Origin: Aurantiacibacter rhizosphaerae | Lineage (GTDB): Bacteria > Pseudomonadota > Alphaproteobacteria > Sphingomonadales > Sphingomonadaceae | Length of the DNA: 64,000 nucleotides | Assembly (NCBI RefSeq): GCF_009807005.1 | Contig: NZ_WUBR01000002.1 | Coordinates: 806,001 to 870,000, forward strand | Direction of reading: 5' to 3' | Shown: positions 53,468 through 62,756 of the stretch, one piece after another | Numbering within the stretch: position 1 is the first letter of the stretch | How the letters are laid out: each line of letters begins with the position of its first letter | Program-made: the position numbers and the translations under genes | The notes under the pieces: model-generated | Database searches by the model: none | Told to the model about the DNA's origin: nothing | What the model saw: the letters and a program-made list of their open reading frames with translations, nothing else

Positions 53468-53496
53468 ACCGTATTGGTATCCGTTACGATTCGCAA
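53468..53496 (-). promoter_or_regulatory. Candidate promoter of the rrf2-ndh pair
   Basis: Minus-strand TTGCGA (53496-53491), a 17-base spacer and TACGGT (53473-53468). Only seven bases separate this -10 from the Rrf2 ATG. The rest of the 268-base gap (53461-53728) shows no gene and no strong terminator. Confidence 0.3.
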
Positions 53497-53728
53497 GGCT
53501 GTTTGGTCATGAGATTTCGTCGAGTCGACGGATTTTCAGCGAGTTCTGTCGCTTGTGGGCCCGATTGGGTTCACGCGAATCTACAGGACGGAATGCTGGC
53601 TGCGAGTGCCGAAGAAAAGCACGCGACCTGCAAGGAACCGAAGCGGGTTTTTCGCTTAGGAGGCAGAGTTTTCAAAAGAAACGCTCGGCGAGAAATCGCT
53701 ACAGCGCCACGCCCAAATCGCCATTCAG

Positions 53729-54703
53729 CTAGTTAACGCCCTGCCGTGCGGGCAGCGCCGGGCTTAGCTGTTGTACCCGCGCCCCTTCCGCGTCGCGGAT
53801 GCCGCGTGGGTCCAGTACGGCGGCGGTTTCGAGTGTTTCCAGCGCGCGCTGGGCGGCGGCGAAGCGTTCTGCATCGGCGATCCAGCTTTCCGCTTCCACC
53901 GCATTGGGCATGCCACGCACTTCCTGCACGGCAGGCGCGATCCGTCCGCTTTCGAGGAACAAGCGAGCGCGTTCCAGCCGGCGTTCGGCCACGGGAGAGG
54001 GGGTGTTGTCGCGCCGCACCACGAACAGGGATGATAGTTCGCGGCCCAGCATCGTGAACACGCCTTCACCGGCCGGTGCATCGTCCAGCACGGGGGCGAT
54101 CCCTTCCAGACGGGCAACCAGACGATCCAGCGTGACGGGATCCTGCGCGGCGTCGATCACGGTTTGCACCGCGTTGGGCCGCGCCTCTCCAAAGCGCAGG
54201 CGCAGCTGGTCTGCCAGATAGCCAAGGGGCGCGCCGCGTTCGATGGCGCGGCGGCTGGCGAAGGCGATCAGCAGCCCTTCGGCGCGCGCGGCGTTTCCGG
54301 CGGCTGCCTGAGATTGCATGTCCAGCCGGGTGAGGCGCTGTTCCATCGCTGCAACGCGGCTGTCCAGCCCGCCCTGCTGTTCCTCCACCTGCTCCACACG
54401 TTCAACGGCCTTGGCAGCGGCGGCGGCACCCTGGCTGGATGACGCGCTGGGCGTGGGCGCGGGTGTGGCAAGGCCTTCCCCGGCCAGAGATACAGGGTCC
54501 TGCCCTTGTGCCTGCGCCAGTCCGGCCTCGTCCTCGCTGCGGATGCTGAAGAAATTGCCGAGGCTGAACCCGTCACCGCGCGCAAAATACAGGGCGATGA
54601 CGATGCCGAGCAGGAAAGCGACGGCAAACGCGATCAGGGCGGTGCGCAAGTTCAAGCTGCGCATTTGCCACCCGGCGCGTGAGAAATCGTGACTCTGGTC
54701 CAT
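53729..54703 (-). CDS. Mitofilin/Mic60-like inner membrane protein (COG4223 type)
   Basis: 324 residues. One N-terminal helix (about 20-42), a low-complexity linker rich in Ala/Ser/Pro, a coiled coil (about 98-140, ERVEQVEEQQGGLDSRVAAMEQRL), then a helical C-terminal domain. This layout, and its place after hemD, matches the alphaproteobacterial homologues of mitochondrial Mic60 that shape the inner membrane. It has AAGGA before the ATG and follows hemD by 60 bases that contain a hairpin. Confidence 0.85.
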   Translation of the reverse strand: MDQSHDFSRAGWQMRSLNLRTALIAFAVAFLLGIVIALYFARGDGFSLGNFFSIRSEDEAGLAQAQGQDPVSLAGEGLATPAPTPSASSSQGAAAAAKAVERVEQVEEQQGGLDSRVAAMEQRLTRLDMQSQAAAGNAARAEGLLIAFASRRAIERGAPLGYLADQLRLRFGEARPNAVQTVIDAAQDPVTLDRLVARLEGIAPVLDDAPAGEGVFTMLGRELSSLFVVRRDNTPSPVAERRLERARLFLESGRIAPAVQEVRGMPNAVEAESWIADAERFAAAQRALETLETAAVLDPRGIRDAEGARVQQLSPALPARQGVN

Positions 54704-54712
54704 AATGTCCTT

Positions 54713-54739
54713 CGCGCGACCCGTCGCAGGCGTCGCGCG
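54713..54739. repeat. 8-bp inverted repeat between hemD and the Mic60-like gene
   Basis: CGCGCGAC and GTCGCGCG are exact complements with an 11-base loop. No T-run, so it is more likely an intercistronic stability hairpin than a terminator. Confidence 0.45.
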
Positions 54740-54763
54740 GTCTGCCGTATCGGGTCAGCAACC

Positions 54764-55432
54764 TTAATGGCACATGTCGCGCGCCAAGGCCAACAGCTGC
54801 GCATCATTGGGTTGTGGAGCGCTTTTGACCTCTGCCCACCCCGGCCCGGCGGCCATTGCCACGCGCTGGCCGATGCAGGCCAGGTGGATCACCCCGCGGT
54901 CAAGCCCGATGCGATCGATCTCCGCACCGAAATGGCGCGCGGCGGCCGCGCTGTGCAGCATCACGCATGCCGTGCCCGTGCGCAGCCCGATTTGCGAGCT
55001 GCCGCTGATCGGCAAGGCGCGCACTTCATACACGTTGCGCTCCGTGATTGTGTGCACCCCGGCGTCCAGCGCCACCTTTTCCACTCCGCCCAGCCGCAGA
55101 TAGCGGGTTGGCGTGTCATTATCGTCCAGCACGTTCTGCAGGCCGCCCTCCCCCACGCGATCCACCGTCAGATCGGCCTGCGTGGCGGCATCGGCAGTGG
55201 CATGGCCCACGGCGTGAACCGGCAGGGATGCATATTGCTCCAGCATCTTGCCAGAGTGGCGAACGGCGTTGGCGCTACCCAGCAGCAGGGCATCAAATTC
55301 CGATGCATCCGGCGCATCCCAGCGCAGCGGCATGACTTCGAACAGGGGCAGCCCCACGGCAGCCAGCCCCATGTCGCGCGCGCTTTGCAAGGTGGATTGC
55401 AGGCCCGGTTCCGGCCGGATTACGAAAAGCAT
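54764..55432 (-). CDS. hemD: Uroporphyrinogen-III synthase
   Basis: 222 residues from the ATG at 55432, opening MLFVIRPEPGLQSTLQSARDMG. HemD sequences diverge strongly, but the two-domain alpha/beta pattern, PLFEVMPLRWDAPDASEFDALLLGSANAVRH and the late MLHSAAAARHF-CIGQRVA segments fit. It closes hydroxymethylbilane with ring D inversion. It begins 14 bases after hemC, the usual hemC-hemD order. Confidence 0.92.
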   Translation of the reverse strand: MLFVIRPEPGLQSTLQSARDMGLAAVGLPLFEVMPLRWDAPDASEFDALLLGSANAVRHSGKMLEQYASLPVHAVGHATADAATQADLTVDRVGEGGLQNVLDDNDTPTRYLRLGGVEKVALDAGVHTITERNVYEVRALPISGSSQIGLRTGTACVMLHSAAAARHFGAEIDRIGLDRGVIHLACIGQRVAMAAGPGWAEVKSAPQPNDAQLLALARDMCH

Positions 55433-55446
55433 TGCAGGATGTGTCC

Positions 55447-56373
55447 CTATGAACCGCTGAAAACGGAAGTGATGCCCGAACTGGCGCGTTGCAGCAGGTC
55501 TGCGGCAAGGCGTGCAGGCGCATCCGGATCGCCTGCCGCAAAGCGCGCTTCGCCCTCTACCCGCTCCTGTCCCGCAGGGCTGAACAGGGCGGCACGCATG
55601 GAAAGCTCGCCATCGGCAAAATCGCATCGCACGGCGATGGGGGAATGACAATTGCCGCCCAATGCCAGCAGCAATGCCCGTTCTGCCATCACTTCTGCAT
55701 GGCTGGGCGCGTGATTGAGGACCGACAGCAATTCGCGCGTCCGCACGTCATCCGCGCGGCATTCCACGGCAATCGCGCCCTGTGCAGGCGCAGGCAGCCA
55801 ATCCTCCGGCTCCAACGCCACGCCGACGTTTTTCTGGCCCAGCCGCAACAGCCCGGCAGCGGCCAGGAAAGTGGCGTCCGCCTCGCCCGCTTCCAGCTTG
55901 GCCAGCCGCGTGGCGACATTGCCGCGAAAGGTAACGACCTTGCAATCGGGTCGCTGGTGCAGTGCCTGCGCCGCGCGGCGCGGGGCGCTGGTGCCGATCA
56001 CCGCGCCTTTCGGCAGGTCCGCCAGGCTGGCAGCGCCGATCAGCCTGTCACGCTTGTCAGCGCGGGGCAGAATGGCGATGAGGGTGAAGGCATCGGGGCG
56101 GATCGTCTCCACGTCTTTCAGGGAGTGGACGGACGCGTCAATCTCGCCATTGCCCAGCCAGATGTCCAGTTCCTTGGTCCACAGCGCCTTGCCGCCGATT
56201 TCGGCCAGCGGGCGATCCTGTATCTTGTCGCCGCTGGCCTCCACCGGCACCAGTTCGACGGCGTTACTGTCCCAGCCGTGGGCGGCACACAGCCTTGCGC
56301 GCGCCTCCTCCGCCTGTGCCAATGCCAGCGGCGAGCGCCGCGTTCCAAGCTTCAAGAGTGGTTGCTTCGTCAT
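55447..56373 (-). CDS. hemC: Hydroxymethylbilane synthase (porphobilinogen deaminase)
   Basis: 308 residues from the ATG at 56373, opening M-T-K-Q-P-L-L-K-L-G-T-R-R-S-P-L-A. The dipyrromethane cofactor cysteine is in ALGGNCHSPIAV, and HSLKDVETIRPD, IGTSAPRRAAQ and FRGNVATRLAKLE carry the acidic and arginine active-site residues. It joins four porphobilinogens for haem and siroheme. Divergent from tsaD with 44 bases between. Confidence 0.97.
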   Translation of the reverse strand: MTKQPLLKLGTRRSPLALAQAEEARARLCAAHGWDSNAVELVPVEASGDKIQDRPLAEIGGKALWTKELDIWLGNGEIDASVHSLKDVETIRPDAFTLIAILPRADKRDRLIGAASLADLPKGAVIGTSAPRRAAQALHQRPDCKVVTFRGNVATRLAKLEAGEADATFLAAAGLLRLGQKNVGVALEPEDWLPAPAQGAIAVECRADDVRTRELLSVLNHAPSHAEVMAERALLLALGGNCHSPIAVRCDFADGELSMRAALFSPAGQERVEGEARFAAGDPDAPARLAADLLQRASSGITSVFSGS

Positions 56374-56417
56374 GGGTTTGCTTGCCCTAGCGGCGTGAAA
56401 GTCTAAGGGGAAGCGGG

Positions 56418-57455
56418 ATGACACTGGTTCTCGGCATTGAAAGCAGCTGCGACGAAACGGCAGCGGCGCTGGTGACGGATGGGCGGGACATTCTCGCGCA
56501 GGCCATCGCCAGCCAGGAGGAAGAGCATTCCCCCTATGGCGGCGTGGTGCCGGAAATCGCCGCGCGCGCCCATGCAGAGCGGCTGGCCCCCTTGATAGAG
56601 CGCGTGCTGGCAGAGGCGGGAAAGACGCTGCACGATTGCGATGCCATCGCCGCCACCGCCGGCCCCGGCCTGATCGGCGGCGTGATGGTTGGCCTCGTCA
56701 CGGCAAAGGCGCTGGCGATGGCGAGCGACAAGCCGCTGATGGCGGTGAACCATCTGGAAGGCCATGCCCTCTCCCCCCGGCTTGCCGATGCGAACCTTCA
56801 ATTTCCCTATGCCTTGCTGCTGGTGAGCGGCGGGCATTGCCAGATCCTGCGGGTGGAAGGCGTGGGCAAATATCAACGCCTCGCCACCACGATAGACGAT
56901 GCGTTGGGAGAAGCTTTCGACAAAACCGCCAAGATCCTGGGCCTTGGCTATCCCGGTGGCCCTGCGGTGGAAAAGCTGGCCCTCGCTGGCGATCCCCGGA
57001 CCGTTCCCCTCCCCCGGCCCCTGCTGAAAAGCAAGGAGCCGCATTTCAGCTTTGCCGGATTGAAAAGCGCCGTGCTGCGCGCGCATGATGCAGGCCAGCA
57101 CGGCGATGCCGATATCGCCGCCAGTTTCCAGCAGGCGGCGCTCGATTGCATCCTCGATCGCACGCGCCGCGCCCTCAGCACGATGGCGCCCGTCTCCGCA
57201 CTGGTGGTGGCAGGCGGTGTGGCGGCGAACCAGACCATTCGCGGCGGGCTGGAAGGTCTGGCAGGCGAATTCGGCCTGCCGTTCACCGCGCCGCCATTGA
57301 TGCTGTGTACAGACAATGCCGCCATGATCGCTTGGGCGGGTGTGGAACGTATGGCAGCAGGTTTCGAACCCGATCCGCTGGATCTGAAAGCGCGCCCCCG
57401 CTGGCCGCTGGACCCGGACGCAGAACCCGCCAGAGGCGCAGGAGTGAAAGCATGA
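56418..57455 (+). CDS. tsaD: tRNA N6-threonylcarbamoyladenosine synthase subunit TsaD
   Basis: 345 residues. [16 protein letters not shown] opening, the metal site H-x3-H in [23 protein letters not shown] and the ATP-binding [15 protein letters not shown] are diagnostic. It transfers threonylcarbamoyl to A37 of ANN-decoding tRNAs with TsaB and TsaE. The ATG of gpsA overlaps its stop (57452-57455). Confidence 0.98.
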   Translation: MTLVLGIESSCDETAAALVTDGRDILAQAIASQEEEHSPYGGVVPEIAARAHAERLAPLIERVLAEAGKTLHDCDAIAATAGPGLIGGVMVGLVTAKALAMASDKPLMAVNHLEGHALSPRLADANLQFPYALLLVSGGHCQILRVEGVGKYQRLATTIDDALGEAFDKTAKILGLGYPGGPAVEKLALAGDPRTVPLPRPLLKSKEPHFSFAGLKSAVLRAHDAGQHGDADIAASFQQAALDCILDRTRRALSTMAPVSALVVAGGVAANQTIRGGLEGLAGEFGLPFTAPPLMLCTDNAAMIAWAGVERMAAGFEPDPLDLKARPRWPLDPDAEPARGAGVKA

Positions 57456-58450
57456 TTGGTGTTGTGGGCGCAGGCGCATGGGGAACCGCTCTGGCGCAAA
57501 TGCTGGCTTCCGACGGGCGCGATGTGCTGCTTTGGGCACTGGACGATGGGCTGGCCGAGGCGATCAACGAAACCCGTTGCAACGGCCTCTACCTGCCTTC
57601 TGCCGACCTTGCCCCCTCCATCCGCGCCACCCATGATCTGTCCGATATGGAAGCATGCGATATCCTGCTGCTGGTGACGCCGGCGCAGCATCTTGGATCG
57701 GTGCTGAGCAAGATGGGCAGCTTCCCGCAGGATCTGGTGCTGTGTTCCAAGGGTATCGAGCAGAGCAGCGGCCGCATGATGAATGACGTGGCGCAGGAAG
57801 CCGCGCCCGATGCGCAGATTGCCGTGCTGTCCGGCCCCACCTTCGCGCATGAAGTTGCCGAGGGGCTTCCCGCTGCCGTGACGCTGGCCTGCGGCGGTGG
57901 TGACACGCAGTGGGAGCGGCTGGCCCCCGCCATCGCCCGGCCCAATTTCCGGCCTTATTATTCCGATGATGTAACAGGCGCAGAAATCGGCGGCGCGGTG
58001 AAGAACGTGCTGGCCATCGCCTGCGGCGTGGTGGACGGGCTTGGCCTGGGGCAGAACGCCCGTAACGCACTGATCACGCGCGGTTTTGCAGAGATGTTGC
58101 GCTTTGGCGTGGCACTGGGCGGCAAGCCGGAGACGCTGAATGGCCTCTGCGGCCTTGGTGACCTCGTGCTCACCTGCTCCTCCACATCCAGCCGCAATTT
58201 CTCGCTCGGCAAGGCGCTGGGCGAAGGGATGAGCGCGGCAGAGGCGCTGTCCGACAAGCGCACCGTGGCCGAAGGCGCGCACACCGCGCCCGTCCTGCGC
58301 GAACTGGCGCAGCGCCACGCCATATCCATGCCCATCACCGATGCCGTGAACGCTCTGCTGAACGGAGAGGCCGCGCGCGATGTTGTGCAAGGATTGCTCG
58401 CCCGCCCGCTGAAGGCCGAGGGGCACCGTGCCGGAGACCTTGGCGCTTGA
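57452..58450 (+). CDS. gpsA: Glycerol-3-phosphate dehydrogenase [NAD(P)+]
   Basis: 332 residues from the ATG at 57452. NAD loop [18 protein letters not shown]; the catalytic Lys in [17 protein letters not shown]; and the late [13 protein letters not shown] and [12 protein letters not shown] segments are GpsA. It makes glycerol 3-phosphate for phospholipids. The long in-frame ORF back to 57146 is antisense-type noise over tsaD. The next gene starts at a TTG overlapping its stop. Confidence 0.97.
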   Translation: MIGVVGAGAWGTALAQMLASDGRDVLLWALDDGLAEAINETRCNGLYLPSADLAPSIRATHDLSDMEACDILLLVTPAQHLGSVLSKMGSFPQDLVLCSKGIEQSSGRMMNDVAQEAAPDAQIAVLSGPTFAHEVAEGLPAAVTLACGGGDTQWERLAPAIARPNFRPYYSDDVTGAEIGGAVKNVLAIACGVVDGLGLGQNARNALITRGFAEMLRFGVALGGKPETLNGLCGLGDLVLTCSSTSSRNFSLGKALGEGMSAAEALSDKRTVAEGAHTAPVLRELAQRHAISMPITDAVNALLNGEAARDVVQGLLARPLKAEGHRAGDLGA

Positions 58451-60015
58451 GCAAGCTGGACGAACGGGAAGAAGAAGCCAGCAAGCCCGGCGGCGATATT
58501 GCCGCGCTGGCCAAGGGCGGGCGCACCAATGTGCTGGGCTTTGGCCTGCGCCTGCTGGCGCGGCTGCCGTTCCTGTTCATCGCCGGACAGCTTTACGGGG
58601 CAGAGGCGCTGGGCATCTATGCCTATGCCCTGCTGGTGGTGGAACTGACCGCGCTGATCTGCTCCATTGGTGAAAAGCGCGGACTGGCGCAGCGCCTTCG
58701 TGAAGGGGATGGCAGTGCCACCAATCTGATCGCGGATTCGCTGCTGGTGGCGCTGGTGTTTTCTTGCATCGCGGCGGCAGGCTTCTTCCTGGTCCCCGCG
58801 CCGCTGTTTCCCAACGGCATGTCCAGCGATCTGGACCGCTGGATCGTGTTGGCCATTCCCGGCTATGCGCTGACGGAGATCGTGCTGGCGGCGCAGGCCT
58901 ATAAATATGATATCGGCACCACCGTGCGCGCCCGTGCCGTGGTGGAGCCGTGGACAATCTCCATCCTGGCAGGCGCATTCTGGTTCGTGCCCGCCATTGG
59001 CGATGCCGGCCTTACGCTGGCCTATTTGTTCTCCATCTTTGCAGGGCTGGTGACGGCGCTGGTGCCGTTCTTCAAAACCTATGGCAGGCCGCATGGCTGG
59101 GTGCCGCATCCTGCGCGCATCGTACCCATGGTGGTGCGCGCATTGCCGCTGGCGGTGACCGACGCAATCGAATGGGGCACGCGGCGGGTGGACCTGCTGA
59201 TATTGGGCTGGTTTGCCGGGCCAGTGGCGCTGGGCATTTACTGGATGGCGCAACAGGTCGCCAGCCTGCCGCAAAAGCTGAAAACCAGTTTCGAGCCGAT
59301 CCTCGGCCCGGTCATCACGGCCAAGCTGAAAGAGAAAGACTACGCCGCCATTGCCCGGCAGGTGTGCCAGGTGGGTTTCTGGATCGTGGCTGCGCAGGCG
59401 GGCATCGCGCTGGCGCTGGGCATACCGGGAGAGGCGCTGATGGGCCTGATGGGCGATGCCGGTGAATTCGTGCCCGGCACGCCTGCCCTCGCCTTCCTGC
59501 TGGCGGCAGAAGTGGTGGCGGCCACCGCCGTCGTCTCGGAAGCCGCGCTGATCTACGTCGCGCGGGTGCGCAATCTGTGGGTTTCCATTGCCACCCTCGC
59601 CTTGCAGGCGGCGCTGACCGTGGCGGCCATGCTGGTGATCGACACGCTGAACTTCGCCGATCCACAGCGCGCCGATATCTGGCGCGCGGCGGCGGCGGCA
59701 GCGGCGCTGATGCTGTCGCTAGGCGTCGCCTCGGTGGTGAAGGCGGTGATGCTGGGCAAGATCCTGGGCCATTCGATCAACAACTGGCGCTGGGCGCTGG
59801 TATGGGCAGCGGCTGCGGCCGTGGTGGTGGGGCAACTCGCCATCCTTTTGCCAGAATGGGCGGAGCTGGCGCTGGGCATTCCTGCGATCATCGGTGTGTA
59901 CGGCTACATCATCTGGACGCGCGGCTTCGGGCCGGAAGACCGCGTATTGTTCAGCAAGAAGCCCAAGCCTGTGGAAGGCGAGAATTACCCCGTTCGCGGC
60001 CAGCCACCGATTTAG
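58447..60015 (+). CDS. Polysaccharide flippase (Wzx/MOP superfamily)
   Basis: 522 residues with about 12-14 hydrophobic segments. It starts at a TTG whose last two bases lie in the gpsA stop (TTGA). The charged N-terminus ([15 protein letters not shown]) precedes LGFGLRLLARLPFLFIAGQLYGAEALGIYAYAL, and RRVDLLILGWFAGPVALGIYWMAQQVASLPQKL is typical of the O-antigen/teichoic-acid flippase group. It probably moves lipid-linked sugars across the inner membrane. No glycosyltransferases are adjacent, so the substrate is open. Confidence 0.85.
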   Translation: MSKLDEREEEASKPGGDIAALAKGGRTNVLGFGLRLLARLPFLFIAGQLYGAEALGIYAYALLVVELTALICSIGEKRGLAQRLREGDGSATNLIADSLLVALVFSCIAAAGFFLVPAPLFPNGMSSDLDRWIVLAIPGYALTEIVLAAQAYKYDIGTTVRARAVVEPWTISILAGAFWFVPAIGDAGLTLAYLFSIFAGLVTALVPFFKTYGRPHGWVPHPARIVPMVVRALPLAVTDAIEWGTRRVDLLILGWFAGPVALGIYWMAQQVASLPQKLKTSFEPILGPVITAKLKEKDYAAIARQVCQVGFWIVAAQAGIALALGIPGEALMGLMGDAGEFVPGTPALAFLLAAEVVAATAVVSEAALIYVARVRNLWVSIATLALQAALTVAAMLVIDTLNFADPQRADIWRAAAAAAALMLSLGVASVVKAVMLGKILGHSINNWRWALVWAAAAAVVVGQLAILLPEWAELALGIPAIIGVYGYIIWTRGFGPEDRVLFSKKPKPVEGENYPVRGQPPI

Positions 60016-60165
60016 GCCTTCCCCCTCAAAACTGCCGAAATTGACGATTGTGACATGATAAGGCACATCTGCCTTAATCTCGCCACAATTCAGCCACTGT
60101 TAATGTTGTAACATCACATTTGTGAAGTCGGACGCGCTTGTCCGGCTAACAAGGGGAGAGAATTG

Positions 60166-61806
60166 ATGACCGCCATGAACAGGATCAAAGGCCTTACCGG
60201 AGCCTGCACCGCCACCGCCATGCTGCTGACGCTGGTCGCCTGCGCACAGGTTGAGGAGCGTACCGCTACCGAAGCCGTGACCACGCTCGATATGGAAGAG
60301 TACCCGATGAATGCGCCGATGATGCGGGAGGAAATGGCCGCTGACGCTTCCTATGCCATCGCCCCTCCCCCTGTCGTCATGCCGCAGTATCAGAACAACG
60401 AGCGATATGACGGGGAGGAAGTATCGGCGGTTCAACTGGTGGCCGAGGCACCCGTCTCCACCTTCTCCGTGGATGTAGACACCGGCGCCTATGCCAATGT
60501 CCGCCGCTTCCTGTCGCAAGGCCGACTGCCGCCGCAGGCCGCCGTTCGCACGGAAGAGCTGATCAATTATTTCCGCTATGATTATCCCGCACCCAAAACC
60601 CGTGCGCAGCCCTTCTCCGTCACCACCGATATGGCGGTAACCCCGTGGAACCCGGACACGCGCATCCTGCGCGTTGGCCTTCGCGGATATGATCTGCCGC
60701 GCAAAAATCGCCCCGCGGCCAATCTGGTCTTCCTGCTGGATGTGTCGGGCAGCATGAACGATGCCGACAAGCTGCCTCTGGTAAAAACCGCCATGCGCCA
60801 GCTTGCGGGAGAATTGCAGCGGCAGGACCGTGTTTCCATCGTCGTTTACGCCGGGGCAACAGGCGTGGTGCTGGAACCTACGAATAATACACGCGCCATC
60901 CGCCGCGCGCTGGATCGGCTGGAGGCGGGCGGCTCCACCGCTGGCGCTGCGGGCCTGCGCCTTGCCTATGACAAGGCGCGTGAAAGCTTCATCGATGGCG
61001 GCGTGAACCGCGTGATCCTGGCGACCGACGGCGATTTCAACGTGGGCGTTTCCGATCAGGATGCGCTGGTCGAAATGATCGAAAAACAGCGCGACAGCGG
61101 CATCACGCTGACCACGCTCGGCTTTGGATCGGGCAATTATAACGAAGCGATGATGGAGCAGATCGCCGACCACGGTAATGGCAATTACGCCTATATCGAC
61201 AGCGCGATGGAAGCGCGAAAGGTGCTGTCGGACGAGATGACCTCCACTCTTTTCACCATCGCTCATGATGTGAAGATACAGGTGGAATTCAATCCTGAAC
61301 ATGTCTCCCAATATCGCCTGATCGGTTATGAGAACCGCGCCCTGCGGGAAGAGGATTTCGACAATGATGCCGTCGATGCTGGCGATATCGGTGCCGGGCA
61401 CCAGGTCACGGCATTGTACGAAATCGTTCCTGCCGGGAAGGAAGGCTGGGTGCGTGCGCGCCGCTATGATGGCAACCGTTCGGATGGCGGCTCCGTCATG
61501 CGTGAAGGCGGTTCCGGCGATGAAGTGGCGTTCGTTCAGCTCCGCTACAAATTGCCGGGGCAAGATCGCTCTCGCCTGATCCAGCGCCCTGTTTCCACCA
61601 CCATGCTGGCCAGCGCCCGCCCGGCCCGCGGGGACATGGCCTTCGTTGCAGCAGTCGCGGCCTACGGCCAAGGCCTGCGCGGAGACACTCTGCTGCGCGG
61701 CTTCGGGTATGACGATGCCGTGTCGCTGGCCGGACGGCAGGACGGGTACTGGCGGGAGGAGTTCCTGCAGCTTGCCAGTCTTGCACAAACACTCGACGCG
61801 CGTTGA
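60166..61806 (+). CDS. VWA-domain lipoprotein (YfbK-like)
   Basis: 546 residues from the ATG at 60166 with AAGGGGAG 7 bases before it. Lipobox LVACA; a linker; the YfbK N-terminal domain (VSTFSVDVDTGAYANVRRFLSQG ... ELINYFRYDYPAP); the von Willebrand A domain with MIDAS site DVSGSMND and later T-D-G-D-F; and a C-terminal DUF3520-like part. Exposed on a membrane, likely metal-dependent adhesion or scaffolding; role unknown. The 150 bases before it are AT-rich with an ATGTT-GT-AACAT dyad (60103-60114). Confidence 0.9.
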   Translation: MTAMNRIKGLTGACTATAMLLTLVACAQVEERTATEAVTTLDMEEYPMNAPMMREEMAADASYAIAPPPVVMPQYQNNERYDGEEVSAVQLVAEAPVSTFSVDVDTGAYANVRRFLSQGRLPPQAAVRTEELINYFRYDYPAPKTRAQPFSVTTDMAVTPWNPDTRILRVGLRGYDLPRKNRPAANLVFLLDVSGSMNDADKLPLVKTAMRQLAGELQRQDRVSIVVYAGATGVVLEPTNNTRAIRRALDRLEAGGSTAGAAGLRLAYDKARESFIDGGVNRVILATDGDFNVGVSDQDALVEMIEKQRDSGITLTTLGFGSGNYNEAMMEQIADHGNGNYAYIDSAMEARKVLSDEMTSTLFTIAHDVKIQVEFNPEHVSQYRLIGYENRALREEDFDNDAVDAGDIGAGHQVTALYEIVPAGKEGWVRARRYDGNRSDGGSVMREGGSGDEVAFVQLRYKLPGQDRSRLIQRPVSTTMLASARPARGDMAFVAAVAAYGQGLRGDTLLRGFGYDDAVSLAGRQDGYWREEFLQLASLAQTLDAR

Positions 61807-61828
61807 GCTGACACGCTAAGGCGGGGGA

Positions 61829-62569
61829 ATGAATTACCTCCGCAAACCACAATTCGCGCTGATTGCCGGGGTGCTGGCCTGCATCGCGCTGGCCTATACG
61901 GTCGGCGGGGCCAGTGGCCCCGGCATCGCCCGCGCCCTCTCCGCCTCCGCCCCCGCAGCCATACAGGGGGCTGGCGGCGGCGATGAAGTGGTGGCGCATT
62001 TCCAATCCCCCAATGGCTGGCCCAGCCGCCATCCGGTGCTGACCGGCGCTGAACAGCTGGACGAAACCACCCGTTCGCGCATCGCCCGCGCCGTGGCCGC
62101 TCTGCCGGGCGTCGGCGGCATCCGCTGGTCAGACGGCGACATGATGGTGGAACAGCATTTCAGCCCGCTGCATTGTCAGGAGGACGTGCAGGCCCTGCTG
62201 CGCGCGCGCACGATCCGGTTCGAGGAAAGCTCTGCCCGCATCGATGTTGCCAGCCGTTCCCTGATTGATGAGGTCGCGTCTTCCCTGCGCCCGTGCCTTG
62301 GCGCGGTGATCCAGATTGCCGGACATACCGATCGATCCGGTCCTGAGGACATCAACATCGCGCTGTCCACCGAACGTGCGGAGGCCGTGCGCCAGGCGCT
62401 GATGCAGCGCGGCATTCCCGGCAATGTCCTGCAGGTGGCCGGTGAAGGCTCTTCCCATCCGGTAGACGGGCTGGAACCGACCGACCCTGCCAATCGTCGT
62501 ATTGAATTCTCGGTCATTTCAACGCAGCCGCTGGTCCCGACCCCGGTCGATACGCCCGCACCGCGCTGA
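61829..62569 (+). CDS. OmpA-family peptidoglycan-binding protein
   Basis: 246 residues. An N-terminal hydrophobic segment (about 9-28) may be an uncleaved anchor or a signal. Residues ~125-235 form the OmpA/MotB domain: IRFEESSARIDVASRSLIDEVASSL, IQIAGHTDRSGPEDINIALSTERAEAVRQAL and NRRIEFSV, with the conserved Asp/Arg for diaminopimelate. The middle carries a BON-like stretch (LDETTRSRIARAVAALPGVGGIRWSDG). It ties the envelope to peptidoglycan. First of a small envelope-protein group that runs to 63449. Confidence 0.88.
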   Translation: MNYLRKPQFALIAGVLACIALAYTVGGASGPGIARALSASAPAAIQGAGGGDEVVAHFQSPNGWPSRHPVLTGAEQLDETTRSRIARAVAALPGVGGIRWSDGDMMVEQHFSPLHCQEDVQALLRARTIRFEESSARIDVASRSLIDEVASSLRPCLGAVIQIAGHTDRSGPEDINIALSTERAEAVRQALMQRGIPGNVLQVAGEGSSHPVDGLEPTDPANRRIEFSVISTQPLVPTPVDTPAPR

Positions 62570-62645
62570 TCCTGTCACCATCGGCGAAGACGATCAGAAC
62601 GGGGCAAGTTGCCCGAATCGCCCGAGATATAGCAAAGAGGCCGAC

Positions 62646-62738
62646 ATGCCGATCTGGATGGAAGTGCTGGTTATGATGCTGTTCGCCTATGCCGTGGGGC
62701 TTGGGCTCGGCTGGGCCGTGTGGGGCCGCGATACATGA
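62646..62738 (+). CDS. 30-residue membrane peptide
   Basis: MPIWMEVLVMMLFAYAVGLG then LGWAVWGRDT: almost wholly one membrane helix. AAAGAGG lies about 7 bases before the ATG. It lies between the OmpA-domain and HhH genes with 18 bases to the next start, so it is probably part of the same transcript. A single-pass partner of the next protein is a reasonable guess. Such short genes are easily missed. Confidence 0.6.
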   Translation: MPIWMEVLVMMLFAYAVGLGLGWAVWGRDT

Positions 62739-62756
62739 GTTTTCGGAGAGTTTAAC

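Noticed and set aside
60100-61788. 562-codon minus-strand open frame opposite the VWA gene
   Set aside because: Shadow of a gene with an intact MIDAS motif, lipobox and ribosome site.
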